Assembly (NCBI GenBank): GCA_037043455.1
Contig: JAWPHD010003244.1
Location: 160,338 to 224,337 of the forward strand
Reading direction: 5' to 3'
From: Cyrtodaria siliqua
Lineage: Eukaryota; Mollusca; Bivalvia; Adapedonta; Hiatellidae
DNA length: 64,000 nt
Position 1 is the stretch's first letter, and every line of letters begins with the position of its first letter. Shown here one piece after another: positions 24,036 through 37,725 of this stretch. The position numbers and the translations under genes were made by a program. Below the pieces are notes generated by a model. It worked only from the letters and a program-made list of their open reading frames with translations. It ran no database searches and had not been told where the DNA came from.

Positions 24036-24240
24036 AATGTGGTGGTGACCAAGTGGATAAACACGTTCAACTCTGAATCCGGATACCACGGGTACTCACT
24101 GGTACCACGCGATACTTCCTTAGGCAAGACTCTAGCCTCGTCCGTCGGACGGGAGTGTTAACCGGGCTGTCCTTGTATCGGAGTCTATTTTTCGAGCACT
24201 TTAAAGAACCATAGGAATATATTCGCTAGTAATAGTAATA
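24036..24240 (+). repeat. tRNA-derived SINE candidate
   Basis: A tRNA-like head 'tggtgaccaagtggataaac' resembles a pol III A box, with 'tctgaatccgg' as a weak B-box region. It is followed by a GC-richer body ('ggcaagactctagcctcgtc', 'gggctgtccttgtatcgga'). No clear tail or target duplication was found. Confidence 0.45.
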
Positions 24241-24734
24241 TACATTTCCTAAACTGTTCCAGTGCAATACCAAGGTGTCAACCCTTTTATATGTATAGTG
24301 TCACATACTTTTCTTCTATATTTCCCTGTAATTGTTGTTTGTTTCAAATTTGTGAATTTCCTGTTCGACTTTTATACTTTCTTTTAAGGTTAAGTTCACT
24401 GTTTATACTTATGATGTGTAAACTATATCTTTGTCCATATGTTTCCACCAATGGCAACTTTTTACAGTATACAGGAATACATATTACATCTTCCATTGTG
24501 ATTTTAATCTTTTGCATTGCTAGAGTGTTATGTTTTGTTCTTTAGTTACATTTCCACTTCACTATGCATCACAATGTTAAGTTCTCCTTGATAGTTTCCT
24601 ACTACGATAGCATCATTGTACTGGGCTTGGGTTAGCTTTGTTACAAAAGTGTTCGTCTGATTTACACTTACAACACTCAACTAGAGCCAGTCGATGGAAG
24701 CCATCACAAAACATCCGTATTTTCGATATCTCAA

Positions 24735-25045
24735 TGATACCCCAAGTCTAGACCTTGACCTTGATGGTGAAGGTCAAATTTCAGAACTGCATTGACATCC
24801 TCTCATCCTCAACACGCTTCATACTCGGTTTCAGCTTATTACCTGGAACGGTCTAGAAGAATTTCCGTGCCAAGCCATTTTCAGGCAAAACACTAAGTCC
24901 TGACCTTGACCTTGATGATGAAGATCAAATTTCAGACCTTTAGTGACAACCTCATCTTCAACATACTTCCCATAACGTTTCAGCTTCTTACCTCGAATGG
25001 TCTGGAAGGAGTTCCTTCCAAAAGTAGTTTTTTGAAGAAAAAAAT
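24735..25045 (+). repeat. Two-copy repeat D, about 150-bp unit
   Basis: Both units read 'aagtc.tgaccttgaccttgatg.tgaag.tcaaatttcaga', then 'cctcatcttcaacata', 'gtttcagctt.ttacct.gaa.ggtct'. This is a decayed interspersed repeat of bivalve type. Confidence 0.7.
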
Positions 25046-25069
25046 GAGTTACTTAGACGGTCAAGGTCA

Positions 25070-25400
25070 ATAACTACTGATGGAAGCAACAAACACAAAC
25101 AAGAGATACAAGTAACAGACTCGGTTTTATTGATTCTGTTCATGAGAGGTAATGTAAAGTGCAATACCTCTCACGCATCCTAATACTGGTTTAAGCGATA
25201 TTCTACTTTAAAGCGACAAAGATTGGGCTTGATGATCCCAACGGATCAGTAAGTAATAACACTACTAATTTGTAGTATTTTTACGGCCGCCACACAGTAC
25301 TAAATAAATGCTAGTGTGAATGTCAATAAATACTGAACAGGGGATCTCTTGGAAGAAAGAATCATAAACAAGAGATAAAAGTAGCAGACTTATCTTAAAT
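25070..25400 (+). repeat. Interspersed repeat C, fuller copy
   Basis: It contains the 'cagactcggttttattgatt' block and a second module with 'gattgggcttgatgatccc', 'tacggccgccacacag', 'gtgaatgtcaataaatactg' and 'aacaagagata'. Both modules also occur at 47,250-47,480 and 48,090-48,270, though rearranged. Confidence 0.65.
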
Positions 25401-28400
25401 GAAAACCTTTTGCCATAATCAACATTTCTGTAAAGACGGATTTTAATATCTCGAATCGTTCAGGAGTAGTTCCGTCCACAAGGTCGTGACGGACGGCTGA
25501 CAGAGTGACGGACGGACTGCTTCAAAAACAATATATCCGATTTCTTCCAAAACATGCGGTTATCATGAATGACATGTTGTTTCTTATGCAAACGTATGAT
25601 GCTGTGGAACAAGACCGTTTGCAACTGCAAATGCATGATGTGTTACGAGAAGATCTGATGCCATTTCTCCCAAAAAATACGTCTGTTTCAATCCGTTATC
25701 ACTCATTTCCCATCCATGTCTAACAAGGAACTCGGGCTCTTGTTTTGAATTATCGGCATTCATCCTTAGTGTTGCTTGAGTCGATGCATGTCTTACAGGG
25801 AGCTTAAAACTGCCTTCACATCATGGTGGAAGCTTTGCTAAACAGGTAAACTTTAATCCGACAACTTCATTCATAGTTTATCTAAATTATGGTGAAACAC
25901 TGCACAATGTCCCTTTCCTTTGGGTCTTACGAAAATGGCTGCTAAAGACCTGTTTCAAAAGCCCTGTCATAGCCTGAGTCATCTTTAATTGCTACCCTAT
26001 TTTTGAAGCAAGAAGCACTATTTACCTTCATCACCTTGATAATTGTTTTATTTCAAATTACATAAAATGATCAAACACAGTCGCAACCGGTCAGTCAAGA
26101 ACTGCAGGAAAAAATGCACGTTTAGAGTCACAAATAATGGTTTGTTGCTCCAGATACCTTTTCGCAGTGTCGAAAGGTAAACTGGCCTTGTAAAAAAAAA
26201 AGTTTAACATGTCTTCTAGTATATCTACGAGCATTTCCAAAAGGTATACAGGTAACTATCTTGTGTAGTTAGAATCTTTTATGCTGACGAAATAAGGCAG
26301 CATACTTGTCTGCGTCGCGAGATGTAATATCCAATCACCCGATCTTTCCGCCCTAATGCTTGTTAATATCAACTGTTTACAGAAACATAAATCAGAACTT
26401 GAATGTTGCCGAAAAACCGTAAGCACCAAGTTCTGAGATTTCCTGGGCGATATGACCTGATATGGCAATTTCAATTGCGTGGCGTCATTGTTGAATCAAT
26501 GGATGCTTTATCGGAACCATTATAAAGTGTTTCTCTAATCTGTCAACACGTGTCAAAAAAAAAGAAAGAAAAAAGAATGACACAAGAAGCACCGTCATTA
26601 GCGCTTCGTATGTTGGTGTTAGCCCAAGAACATTTCTGTGGTACTCTTTCCAGCCAACATACTCTCAACTGTAGAAGAAGCACATAAATTAGAGTATGTA
26701 AGCAAATCTATTAGCCTAGCGTCACCGTATACCCTTCCTATCTGCTAGTCGAACACAATGTGAATGGTGTTCTGTGGAATGAGTTCACTTGCTGTGCAAC
26801 TGCATCAATTGCTGGTCCATCGTCTGAATATGTTTGTCTTTGCCTGACAATACTTGATAGAGATAGACGTGTATATGGTGGACATATCGTTGGACTTGTA
26901 TAGATATATGATGGAGCATACAATGCAATCGTATTAGGCTCATGAACTGGAAAAGGCCAACAATATATATTTTAAGCAGATGTCATATCAATATCTGCAG
27001 TGTTGGACATGTTTCGGCAAGGCATATATCTCAGAAAATCTCATGTGAAGTATTTGATATTAATTCCAAAATTAATTACTAAAGCGAAAAGTATCTTGGT
27101 GAGACTGGTCTTGTAGTAGACTTTCAAAAGGTAATTGTAGTTATTAATACATGTCTAGCTTTTTTTCATGCGACATTTTATTTGACTTTTCCTTATTTCT
27201 TGTAATTAAAATAGAGGTACTGTCGTCACCATCTTTCGTTTGAAAGCACACACTTGATAACGAGTGGAATGTACTCTTGTCATCTACTGTTTGCTATAAC
27301 AGGCACAGAAACGGAATTAATTCAGAAGATTGATTAGCTTCTTTGAGCCAAAGTCATATACCTAATTTTCGGGGGTAGACTGTATCCTGTCGAAGAAAAG
27401 CAACCTTCCGAAAACTATATCAAAGAAAAGCAACCTTCCAAAAACTATATTTGTCCTCGCAAGTGAAATGGATTCTCACTAGTAAAGAAGAATCCACCAT
27501 TGGTAATGGACACACTTGTTACACTATTTTACACGCAGGTATGAAGCAAGAGCAATACAAAATCTATTAGTACTTTGAATTGCGGGAAAAAAGTGTGCGT
27601 TGTGAACATCGCAAGTGATCGGCTTTGCATAGTACATTCTTAAACTTATATAATTATACAACCGTCTTGATCGCAGCAAAAAAAGAGTAGCAAAGTATCT
27701 TTCCAAAATTAAAATCAGAGTGGTTAATGTATGTATTGTACAGAATAATGAGTAAAGCTAATTAAAATGTGAATAATTTATATATTCATTAAGAAACTAA
27801 TAAGATTAGTACAACGCCATTGATTAATTATCTCCCTTTATATACAGTTTAAAATCATTTTGGATAACCAAACATATTTTAAAATATGTGTGTGATATTT
27901 AAAATCATGTATATTATCAATATATTGCATAACATAACAGTAACTTTAAAGCAACAACAACAACAAAAGTCTTTCATATGATTAGTAGCATACATGTTTA
28001 AGCATTAAAATATAAAAATCGGAGTAGGAAAAGTTTCGTCATAATTTGAGAACGTTTATGCGTTTTATATTATTTCTTTTGTAGTAAATCTGTTCTTACA
28101 TATTTTATTACATTTCTTATTGAACTAAAATGAATTGATTGATTAATTTCACGTGAACATGTATTAAACAAAATATAATTGTCGTATTTTAAAAAATAAA
28201 ATCGATATTTTTAAGTATAGTATTATTCCTTATATTTATGAAATAATTTTTAGTTAAACATGAAATGTAGCATACACAGTTATTTTACGTACATAGGAAG
28301 ATGTTTATATACATTTGTTAACGAAAAATGAGCTATCATTTCTTTAAAACTTATAATTTTAGTCGGTAGCTAATATTTTGCTGAAATTTGTTATTTATGG

Positions 28401-31400
28401 GTTGTGGTGTTCCGGCGCAATCTTAAAAAATGTGTACCACTTTGTGCAAGTAATTTTGGTGGGATAGTCTAGTACACATAATTACCTATCATTTGCTATA
28501 TAATAAGCCCATTTTCTAGCTAGTCCCAGCTAACTCCTTAACTAAGCGACTTTTTCGCCTATTATCACTACAACATACTCGTACGTGACTTTTGGTGCAT
28601 TTTGGGGTCAACATGTATCCCCTTAGGCTCATCTTCTTATTGCGTTTTTCGAGTTTTTCGAGTTTTTATTTTTTGAGCCATCGTTTGAAAAGTTTACTCA
28701 CGTGAGTAAATGAGTATGGCACGCTACGCGCCTGACATGTATTAAGATTGTTAGTATTTTGATTGCTGCGCTATACGTTATATATCATTCTAACACGACA
28801 TCCGCAGTCTTTCATATACACAAAGAACAGAGACAGCTGTATGTTATTCTACGATAAATACAGCATTTCAATTAATTCCCCGCGTATATTTCATCCGTTG
28901 GAAACGCACGTTATTTGACGTCACTTGTTAAATACACGTCACGAAGACAAACTCAACAGTAATATTAATGAAATGTTAATTACAACAAACTTGCCATGCT
29001 CCCCAACCGTGCACATCCCCGATATAAACCCATCATATGCATCAGTACATATAATATTAATAAGCATCTTGATCAAGCTGAGAACTTTGACGTCATACAG
29101 CGCAAGCTTTATGACGTAGGCAATGACATAATTGTCTGTCACGTGACACGTGTATTGAAACGTAGCACTTTGCATACGGGTGCGCTCAATGGAACAGCCT
29201 GTAAACATAGCAGCCGGATTACCTTGACCTCCGAGATAATATATAGTGCCCCAACAATAGTGTAAACAATGGGATTATTGTTGTGTTAGAATCGAAATAA
29301 TAAATACGTACCTGTTATCGGTGAATAAAATACAGTTAGGAGTTCGGATGCGTAGTAATTAAATCACGAGTGCGTTATTATTTCTTAAAGTTAAGAGACA
29401 TGTAAATTCCATAATCAGTCTAATCAACACGGAAAAAGTCCTATTGTTTACACTTTTTTGTCGTAAGACCGATATAAAAGTCACGTGGTTTCGCCACCCT
29501 GGTAATAAAAGGTCTCGTTAGAGGCCCAACTACCGTATAAAAGCCACTAGATGGAGCTGGGGCAGGTTTATTCAGGGTTAAATCAGGGAGTCCTTTTTCA
29601 AATTATGGATAATTCAACCTTACAAATTGTTTTAATGTTTGGCATAGAAGTAAACTGATATTAAACAATTGTATTAGATAAAATTGTTTGGGTAAAAGTA
29701 TTTCTTATTTCTAGTTTCAAATATTTTTAGTTTCAAATATTTTTTAAACCCAACTGACAAAAATTTGAAAATATATGGGAGGAGCCTGTGGGGTCATGAA
29801 CTGAAATATACACAAATACACGTGGTATCCTTTACAGCGGACGACTCTCAGAATTATGGCTTGGAGATAGGTAGTAGTTATAGTGTTTGTGAACCTCCGT
29901 AGCAGTTCTACGAGACGCGACATTTGTACATGTATCAGTGACTATTCATGTGTTCTTGGTAAAAACATCATCTCTTCCATCATCTCTTCCATTTTCACAT
30001 TGAACATCCAAATTAGACAAATCACCGTGCACTTCTATATCCCACTCATGAACATTGAATATTCCCTCCTCAGACTCAGTGATGTATGTTCCGTAGTCAT
30101 AGCTATATACTTCCTTATCTTATTAATTCCATCATGTCCAGCCATTCCTAACAAAACATTGTAAAGGTATGCTTTATTTTTGAATTGTTATTCCCAACAC
30201 AATGTCATCTTAACGTTAATGTCTACGTTATACACAGATCTTGCTGTTTCTACATACCAGCTATTGGCAATTAATTTTCATTTAACACTGGTAACTTATG
30301 TCATGATCTTTTTTTTTTTATGTAATAATCAGTGCAGTGGAGATTATATGAAAATAAAATAGTTAATAAAGGGTAAAGCATGAGTAATACTGAAAAAACT
30401 GCCACAGTTCCAATAACATAAACAGAAATTATACAGTTTCGAGTCAATGTATTGTAAAACTGTACTCCTAGTTGATTTGTAAGTACATGTTCGTGTCGTC
30501 TGCATGAATAGAGAGTTGTATACCCTCATGTGCTATTTTTAGAGTCATTCACTGTAACTGAAAGGCCTGTATAGATGGTGTAATTGATAAGACACAGCTC
30601 CAATCTATCTCTAACATGGTAGGGAAAGTTGCGCCTTTAATATGACAAAAGTTTAACAAATAAAAGCGTTGTTTGTTTGTTTGTAATAGACACAAATCGA
30701 ATGTGTGTTACTATACATACATCATTATGTATATTATTGCTTGGGGTTTATTTACATTTTACATGTCTATATCGTTCTTTCTTTATTAAAAACGCCTAAC
30801 TCTTTATTGGGGACATATGAATCCTCGACACAGAGATAAGGCTTAGGTTTACTGCTGTTAATCACTGACTAAAAATAACGTTCAGTGAGATATTTGAAGG
30901 ACCTACTACCAGCCTATTGTATGTGGGTGGTTGGGTAGGGGTGGGCGAGAATTTTATCACTGTTAGACATACAATTGCATGAGCAAATGGTATTCAATTT
31001 TGTTTCAGATGATAAGGCCCTCCCAATACAGCTTTCGTATGAAACCAACAGGTGTTTCAGTAGTTTCATTTTGGTGTGTTTTTGTTCCTAAAAATAATGA
31101 ATTATCAACAATGTTTTGTATGTAGTACAATTAACATGTTAATTTACTTTCTTCTTCATAAAAATAAAGTTTGAAGTATTATACACTGTTATGCCATTCT
31201 TCAGAAAACTTTATTCGGACCTCAGTTTAAATACCTGAGCTAATTGGTCATGTAGCATGTTAGAATAAATAGACATGCTTTCCATGCCTTTTCAATGATC
31301 ATTTAGGGTTGGGAAATAGCTCCTTATTGTGCACGTGGTATGTCTCTCTCCGCAACTGGATCGACGGGTTTACATACCCCTTGAAAAACGGCATAATTTG

Positions 31401-31469
31401 AAAGTACCTTGTCGAGTAAGATACTGCAGAAGTGCGTTTTAGCGCGTTTTAAAAAATCTGAGATATGAC
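25401..31469. other. Long stretch with no supported gene
   Basis: Short open frames occur throughout but overlap on opposite strands (for example 28,925-29,265) and lack domains or splice context. Small items seen: a two-copy 30-bp repeat at 27,391-27,450, a repeated 13-mer at 29,970, and two TATA-like strings near 29,475-29,550. Confidence 0.4.
27391..27450 (+). repeat. Two-copy tandem repeat, 30-bp unit
   Basis: 'agaaaagcaaccttcc.aaaactatat' is repeated head to tail with few changes. Confidence 0.85.
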
Positions 31470-31535
31470 CCCACTGGGAATCGAACCTTGGAACTTGGAC
31501 GGGTTGCAAACACGCTAACAAATTCGACACAACAA
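31470..31535 (-). repeat. tRNA-like sequence, SINE head candidate
   Basis: The minus strand has 'ttagcgtgtttgcaacc' (A-box-like) and 'ggttcgattccc', a near-consensus pol III B box. The acceptor stem does not pair, so it is not a working tRNA gene. Confidence 0.35.
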
Positions 31536-31688
31536 TTCTATGTTAACAATAGACATTTGTAGATAATATGCGATGTTTATAAACGTCTAACGCCTTGCAC
31601 AATATCCGTATTTCTCATTTTGAATTGAATTACAGTATGAGTTACCAACTCAAACATCATTCCACACGTAGTCCATTTATTATGACGT

Positions 31689-31752
31689 AATTGTAGAGCG
31701 TTCACATCGCATGCGGGAGGTCGTGTGTTCAAACTCTAACCGGGTCATACAC
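31689..31752 (+). repeat. tRNA-like sequence, SINE head candidate
   Basis: 'tgtagagcgttcacatcgca' and 'gggaggtcgtgtgttcaaac' match the layout of tRNA A and B boxes about 30 bp apart. It looks like a degenerate tRNA-derived SINE head. Confidence 0.4.
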
Positions 31753-32004
31753 AAGACTTCATAAAACGGGTACTAAAACTAAAGCCAAATTCAATATTTC
31801 TTCACTTTCTAACTTCATGATAGTATTGCGACATTCTCACTTCACGACTTCATTTCTTAATGACTTTAAACGTCATTACATATAATTCAAGTAGTCGAGG
31901 ATTTAAGTCGTGGCGAACCCCGCCCCCCCCCCCCCCCGCTCCACCCCCTACACACACTCCCACTCCTCCATCCCTCCCTTCACTGGATCCATTCAACATG
32001 AACC

Positions 32005-32850
32005 TTGGGAAACGCTAGCATGTTCATTTCGAGAATCACTTATTTTCTATTAGGCAATATGTTTTTCATCAGGTATGGAACTACCGTTTATAGACAAATT
32101 GTTGGTATCCCCATGGGTACGAACTGTGCACCCCTTGTCGCAGATTTGTTTCTATACTGCTGTGAAGAGATTTCGTGTTGGGTCTTTCACCAGATACCCA
32201 GGCAGATGTTAATTATTGAAGCCTTTAATGACACCTCTCAGTATCTGGATGACATATTGAACATTGACAACTCTTTATTTTCTACTATGGTTAATAGTAT
32301 ATATCCTAAAGAACTTCAACTTAACAAATCTAATATTTCTGATATTAACGTTTCTTTTCTCGATTTACATTTCCCTATTGAAAATGGTGAAATAATTAGC
32401 AAAATCTATGACAACTGAGATGATTTTAATTTTGATATTGTTAATTATCCCAATTTAGATGGGAATGTTCCCCGAGCAACTTCTTATGGGGTCTGTGTGT
32501 CTCAACTTATTCGTTTTTGCTAGAGCTTGTACTAGTGTTGAGGACTTTAATATTCGTAATCTTTGTAACTATAAAGCTACTCCATAGGGCTACCGTTACC
32601 AAAAACTTCGTAAAACATTTGCAGAATGTTATTATCGTAACCCTCATCTTCTTTCCAAATATAAAAGTAATTTAAGAACTCTTCTGCGACAAGAACTATC
32701 ATAACCTGACTTCTATGGTGATGTGATTTACAAACTTCGTAAGATCCTTGGTCATGATCACTTTCATACTATCTTTGTTAAACTTGTTAAAATGTTTATC
32801 AAAAGAAGTTATGACCCTATCATTTCCAACGCACTGCATGCTTGGTGGTG
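32005..32850 (+). pseudogene. Reverse transcriptase fragment (GIPMGTNCAP family)
   Basis: The RT palm motif GIPMGTNCAPLVADLFLYC and the catalytic YLDDIL are present in the first open segment (32,005-32,418). The frame then breaks at about 32,418, 32,500, 32,585 and 32,703 while homology continues (VSQLIRFARAC, DFYGDVIYKLRKI). RTs with this motif are abundant in cnidarian and mollusc genomes. The wording resembles Penelope-like or related elements, but I cannot place the clade. It ends abruptly at about 32,850 where LINE sequence begins. The 3' portion of the same family recurs at 45,640. Confidence 0.7.
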
Positions 32851-32874
32851 GACCTATTACTATGTTTTCTCATT

Positions 32875-33765
32875 GTGCCATAACCGGCCAGAGCCAAAGA
32901 GTGTAAAAAAACTCAATAATGGAAAACTTCTTGTCGAGTGTGCCAAAAAATCACACTCTGACAATCTCCTTAAAATTCAAACTTTTGTAAACATCCGTGT
33001 TGAGGTTGTTCCTCACACTTCTCTCAGTTCTTCAAAGGATGTAGTACGCTCCAGGTAACGCGCATCAGTACGAGGCGGAGTGGCGAACTCACTCCTACAA
33101 ATAATTTTGTTCTTACTTTCAGCACACCAAATCTTCCAAAGACCATCAAGACTGGATATATCAGCTGCTCCTGTCTGTGCCCTTTGCGGCCATGCGGGTC
33201 ATTGCGACTGCGCCAATTGCAAAAATTCCGCCTCTTGCGTTAACTGCAACGGGACTCACGGAGCTTTCGCTAAGGATTGTCCGAAGTGGAAGCACACGAG
33301 TGGGAAATACAGAAAGTTAAGATGGAAAACAAACTTTCTTTTCCTGAAGCTAGAAAGCTTGTTGAGAGTCTTACTCCGCCCCCTTCATCTGGCAAATCTT
33401 ATGCCGATGCGAGTAGGGTTGAGAAACCAGCTGCCAGGTTTATCGCGGCACAGACTCCGACAGGTTTACTACTTTTGCACTTTCTGTTCAGAAATCCTCT
33501 AAAACATCTTCAGCCTCTCAAACTGTGGTCTTCTTAAATAAGCCCCCTGTAGCTCCCAAACCTCTTGTGGCGTCCAAGCCTAAAACTCTCAACTATATCC
33601 TCAACAACCCCTACACCTAATGCATCTACTTCATCTATTTCGAAATCGACGGATTCTGGTGCAAGCAAGAATCCACCAAATCCGACGAACTCTTCCAAAG
33701 CTTCGTCAAATGTGACGAAGAGTTCGTCACCAAGCAGAACTGCCCAGACGTGAGCAAGAAAAAAT
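32875..33765 (+). pseudogene. LINE ORF1, gag-like zinc-knuckle protein
   Basis: The N-terminal segment (VKKLNNGKLLVECAKKSHSD, PHTSLSSSKDVVRSR) is the RNA-binding part typical of jockey/I-type ORF1. After a frameshift near 33,055 come LPKTIKTGYISC and a cysteine cluster CALCGHAGHCDCANC...CVNCNG.H...DCPKW. That arrangement suggests CCHC knuckles with an internal deletion between the first segment and the cluster. A Ser/Thr/Pro/Lys-rich tail follows (33,565-33,753). Confidence 0.7.
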
Positions 33766-33929
33766 AAAACTCCCGGGGTAGCCAGTCAAAACGATTTGAT
33801 GATCCGATTGTACTGCACAACATATTTGGAGACTTGGAGATGGAGGTTGATGATCCAGCACGTCTGGAACTCCCAAAGTCTCCAGGGTCTGCCAACCCCA
33901 AAGGCCGTAAACCCGTACTTCCGCCTTAG

Positions 33930-36900
33930 TGAAAAATCAAATAAGGTCATTCAATGGAATTGCCGAGGTTTAAAACCTATTTATGATGAAATCAGCTTAC
34001 TTTTAAATAAACACAACCCTGTTGCATTTTGTCTTCAAGAAACTTTCTTGAAGACTATTGATAAGATACCTTTTAAAAACTATTCATTGTATAACTAAAT
34101 GTGTATTTGTGATACAGGTAAAGCTTCTTGAGGAGTTTCGAACTGTTGCGTTGAAAACTGGTTTGCAAGCTGTTGCAGTCATTGTTACGGTGCATAGAGT
34201 TATAACAATATGCTCCTTATATTTACCACCTAGTTCTTCACTAGACCTTAAAGATCTAAATAACCTAGTTGCACACATACCATCACCTTTTATACCCTTG
34301 GGTGATTTTAATGCACACAACTACATTTGGGGTTGTAAGGATATAAACGATAAAGGCAAAAAAGTTGAGGATTTCTTAGCCAAAAATAATGTGTGTCTGT
34401 TTAATGATAACAAATCACATACTTATTTACATCCAGTTACAGGCTCTCATTCTTCCATTGATTTAACAATATGCGATCCAACGCTCTTGAAGGATTTTTC
34501 GTGGAGTTTGGTGACGACCTATGTGGAAGTGACCACTTCCCCTTATTTCTTGAAAATATCGGCCCTCCACTTCTCGAAAAAACGCAACGATGAAAACTTC
34601 GCAAAGCTGATTGGGATACGTTTCAATCTCTTTGTGAGGAACAATTAAAGCCTTCCGTTTTCAAGGATCTCGAAGACGCAACTGCTCTTCTTACCAAAAC
34701 CCTTCATGATATAGCTGATCAAACTATTCGAAAAATCTCGGCAAATCTAAAACGCCCACATAAACCATGGTACGATGTTGACTGCAAAAAGGCAGTCAGC
34801 GATCGTAAAGCTGCATTGATTGCTTTTAACTTGCAGCCAACTCAGAATAATTTAGATACTTTTTTCGTGCGAACGCCCGTCGTTCTATTAAGGATAGCAA
34901 GAGGAAATCCTGGAGATCTTATGTCTCTAGGCTGAACTCTCGCTCATCTCTTAAGAAGACGCGGGACATGGTCCGGCAAATAAACGGTAAAGGTAATTCT
35001 AGTTGTGTAAATCATCTTAAAACTGATAATGACAATATTACATATGTGAAAGATATAACAAACACTTAGGCAGGAACTTTTTCTAAAAACTCTTCTTCTG
35101 AAAATTGTCAACCAACTTTCCTAAAGAATAAGAAGCTAAAAGAACAGAAGAAGCTGAATTTCAAGTCGAACAATTTGGAGAAATACAATAAACTGTTCAC
35201 TCTCAAAGAACTTCGAGAATCCCTTAAAAAGGCTCATGATACATCAGCTGGTCCTGATGATATCCATTATCAATTATTAAAACATTTACCTGAAACCTGT
35301 CTCTCTACCCTTCTTGATATATTTATTAAGGTTTGGGTGACGGGAAACTTCCCCGATTCTTGGCGGAAGCAATCGTTATTCCAGTCCCCTAACCTGGAAA
35401 GGATCATACGGACCTAATAAATTATCGCCCTATTGCTTTAACGAGTTGTATATGTAAAACCATGGAAAGAATGATTAATGAGAGTCTCGTTTGGTACCTG
35501 GAGTCCTACAAACTTATAACAAAGTATCAAAGTGGATTCCGGCGCCAACAATGCACAACAGACAATCTCATTCGATTTGAATCATTTATTAGGGAATTTT
35601 TTTTTTACTTAGAGAAAGCTTATGATACTGCATGGAAGTACGGTATCATGAATGATCTTTATGACCCTGGTCTTAGAGGCCGATTACCATTTTTTATAGA
35701 GAATTTCTTAGATGATAGACAGTTTCGTGTCCCTCTATGACATTCATGAACAGGAGATGGGTGTGCCACTGGGAAGCATACTCTCTGTCATCCTTTTTAA
35801 TATAAAAAATAACAGTATAGTTGAATGCATCAATCCTGGTGTGGATTGCTCTCTATATGTTGACGACTTTGTTATATGTTATCATGCAAAAAACATGAAC
35901 ACTATTGAGGGGCAACTTCAACAATGTCTGAATAAACTTCAGAGCTGGTCGGATGAAAATTGTTTTACATTTTCTAAATCTAAACTAATTGTATGCACTT
36001 TTGTCAACTACGTAAGCATCATGAAGACCTTATATAATACTGGATGGGTCACCAATACCAGCAGTGGATGAGACACAATTCCTTGGTCTTATTTTCGACC
36101 GTAAATTAACGTTTATACCACAACTTAAATACTTGAAGGCCAAACGCCTTAAAGCTCTTAATTGACTTAAAGTTGTTGCAAACACTAATTTGGGAGCAGA
36201 TCGTAAAAGTACTTTTACAACATCAGATGCTCGATCCTATACATAATCAAGGATTACGACTGGCCTTAGGTGCCTTTCGTACATCACCAGCCGAAAGTCC
36301 ATATGTTGAAGCTAATGAACCATCACTGTCTCCTAGACGGGACAATTAGCCCTTCAATATGCCGTTAAATCAAAACCTAACCCTTCAAACCCAACTTTCG
36401 ATAATGTTTTTAATCCTAGTTATGATCGAAAACCGAAGGCCATCCGACCATTTGGTCTTCGTATTAAACCAAAATTAAGAGACACTTAAATTGACCTCAG
36501 TTTGATTGCCAAGTACAAAGTACCACAAATTCCACCGTGGACTTTGGAAACACCAACAATTATTTTTGATCTTTGTAACAGTAAAAAATCCAGTACAGAC
36601 CCTACTGTCTTTCAAAGCAAATTTAATGAAATTAAATCGAAATACATAACGTTCAACATATATACACAGATGGTTCTAAAGATGGAGATAAGGTAGCTGA
36701 AGCAGCTGTTGTTCCAAAACACAGCATAAAGAGCCGCCTGCCTGACAAGGCCTCTATCTTTTCAGCTGAACTTAAGGCAATTGAACTTGCCTTAAATTAT
36801 ATTCAGGAATCTGATGATGACCATTTTGTAATCTTTTCTGATTCCTTTTCATCTCTTCAAGCACTGGGTAATATGAAACAAGATAACCCAGTTGTGCTTC

Positions 36901-37450
36901 AACTTTTAGAAAAGTACAATTCTCTTATAGTTGATAATGTTATTATTTCCTGCTAGCTTCCAAGCCATGTAGGAATACGTGGTAATGATAGAGCTGATAG
37001 TGCTGCTAAAGCAGCATTATGTTTACATATATCTAATACTAAATTACCTTATACTGATTTTAAAAGTTGTATTAACACATTTATTCGTAACTCTTGGCAA
37101 GCCGCTTAGGATTTGTCAGTTAACAATAAACTCCATTCAATTAAACCGTTACTTGGAGAATGGCGTTCTTCTAGTAGACCCATTCGTCGAGAAGAAGTTG
37201 TCCTAGCCCGGTGCAGGATAAGGCATACACGTTGTACTCATTCATATTTATTACAAGCTGAGTAATTACCAGAATGTGTACCCTGCTTTGCACCGTTAAC
37301 GGTCAAAAACATCTTGTTGGAATGTGTAGACTTTGATCCTATGCGTCAAAGGTACTACAATGTTAATACTATAAAAGAGTTATTTGATACTATAGATTTT
37401 AGTTTTGTTTTAGATTTCCTAAAAGAAATCAGACTACATGTATATAAATA
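33930..37450 (+). pseudogene. LINE ORF2: endonuclease-RT-RNase H, decayed
   Basis: The APE-type endonuclease shows VIQWNCRGL (33,951), CLQET, PLGDFNAHNYIWG (34,299) and SSIDLTICDP (34,454). RT shows TSAGPDDIHYQLL, NYRPIALTSC, YQSGFRRQQCTTDN, LEKAYDTAW, GVPLGSILSVILF and the catalytic YVDDF at about 35,858. RNase H shows YTDGSKDGD (36,664), IFSAELKAIELAL, FVIFSDS and LPSHVGIRGNDRADSAAKAA (36,958). Key residues remain but stops and frameshifts occur every few hundred bases. No intact protein remains. Confidence 0.85.
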
Positions 37451-37725
37451 ATTATAATGTGTTCTTACATATATTCTTACATATATTTACTTGTTTATAT
37501 ACCGTTTATACTTGTTTATAGACCGTTTATATATTGACGGGCATTTGTTGATTTACATATATAGTTTATATTACTACCATATCATCCATTATTTTTTAAT
37601 AGTTTTATCTTTATATATTTACATTATTTTTTAATTACTACTTAATTTCTTCATCTTTCGTCGGTTTTTGCGCACAATATGACCTATTCATGCTACGTGC
37701 CGTAAAACACCATTAATTCATTCTT

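Larger units (their letters stand above)
32860..37725 (+). mobile_element. 5'-truncated LINE with RNase H (I/jockey-like)
   Basis: Gag-like ORF1, then endonuclease, RT and RNase H in the standard order of an I-superfamily LINE, all on the plus strand with many frame breaks. The 5' junction cuts into the RT fragment at about 32,850-32,880. The 3' end is placed near 'gccgtaaaacaccattaattc' at about 37,698-37,720, immediately before the 47-bp satellite. Confidence 0.85.

Noticed and set aside
25505..25723. 72-codon frame after 'gacggacggctgacagagtg'
   Set aside because: It starts in repeat-derived sequence and has no recognisable domain or relatives that I can identify.
28925..29265. Three overlapping frames on both strands
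   Set aside because: None has a domain, splice context or codon signal.
29460..29580. Two TATA-like strings ('gatataaaag', 'gtataaaagcc') as a promoter
   Set aside because: No downstream gene could be identified, and such strings are frequent in AT-rich DNA.
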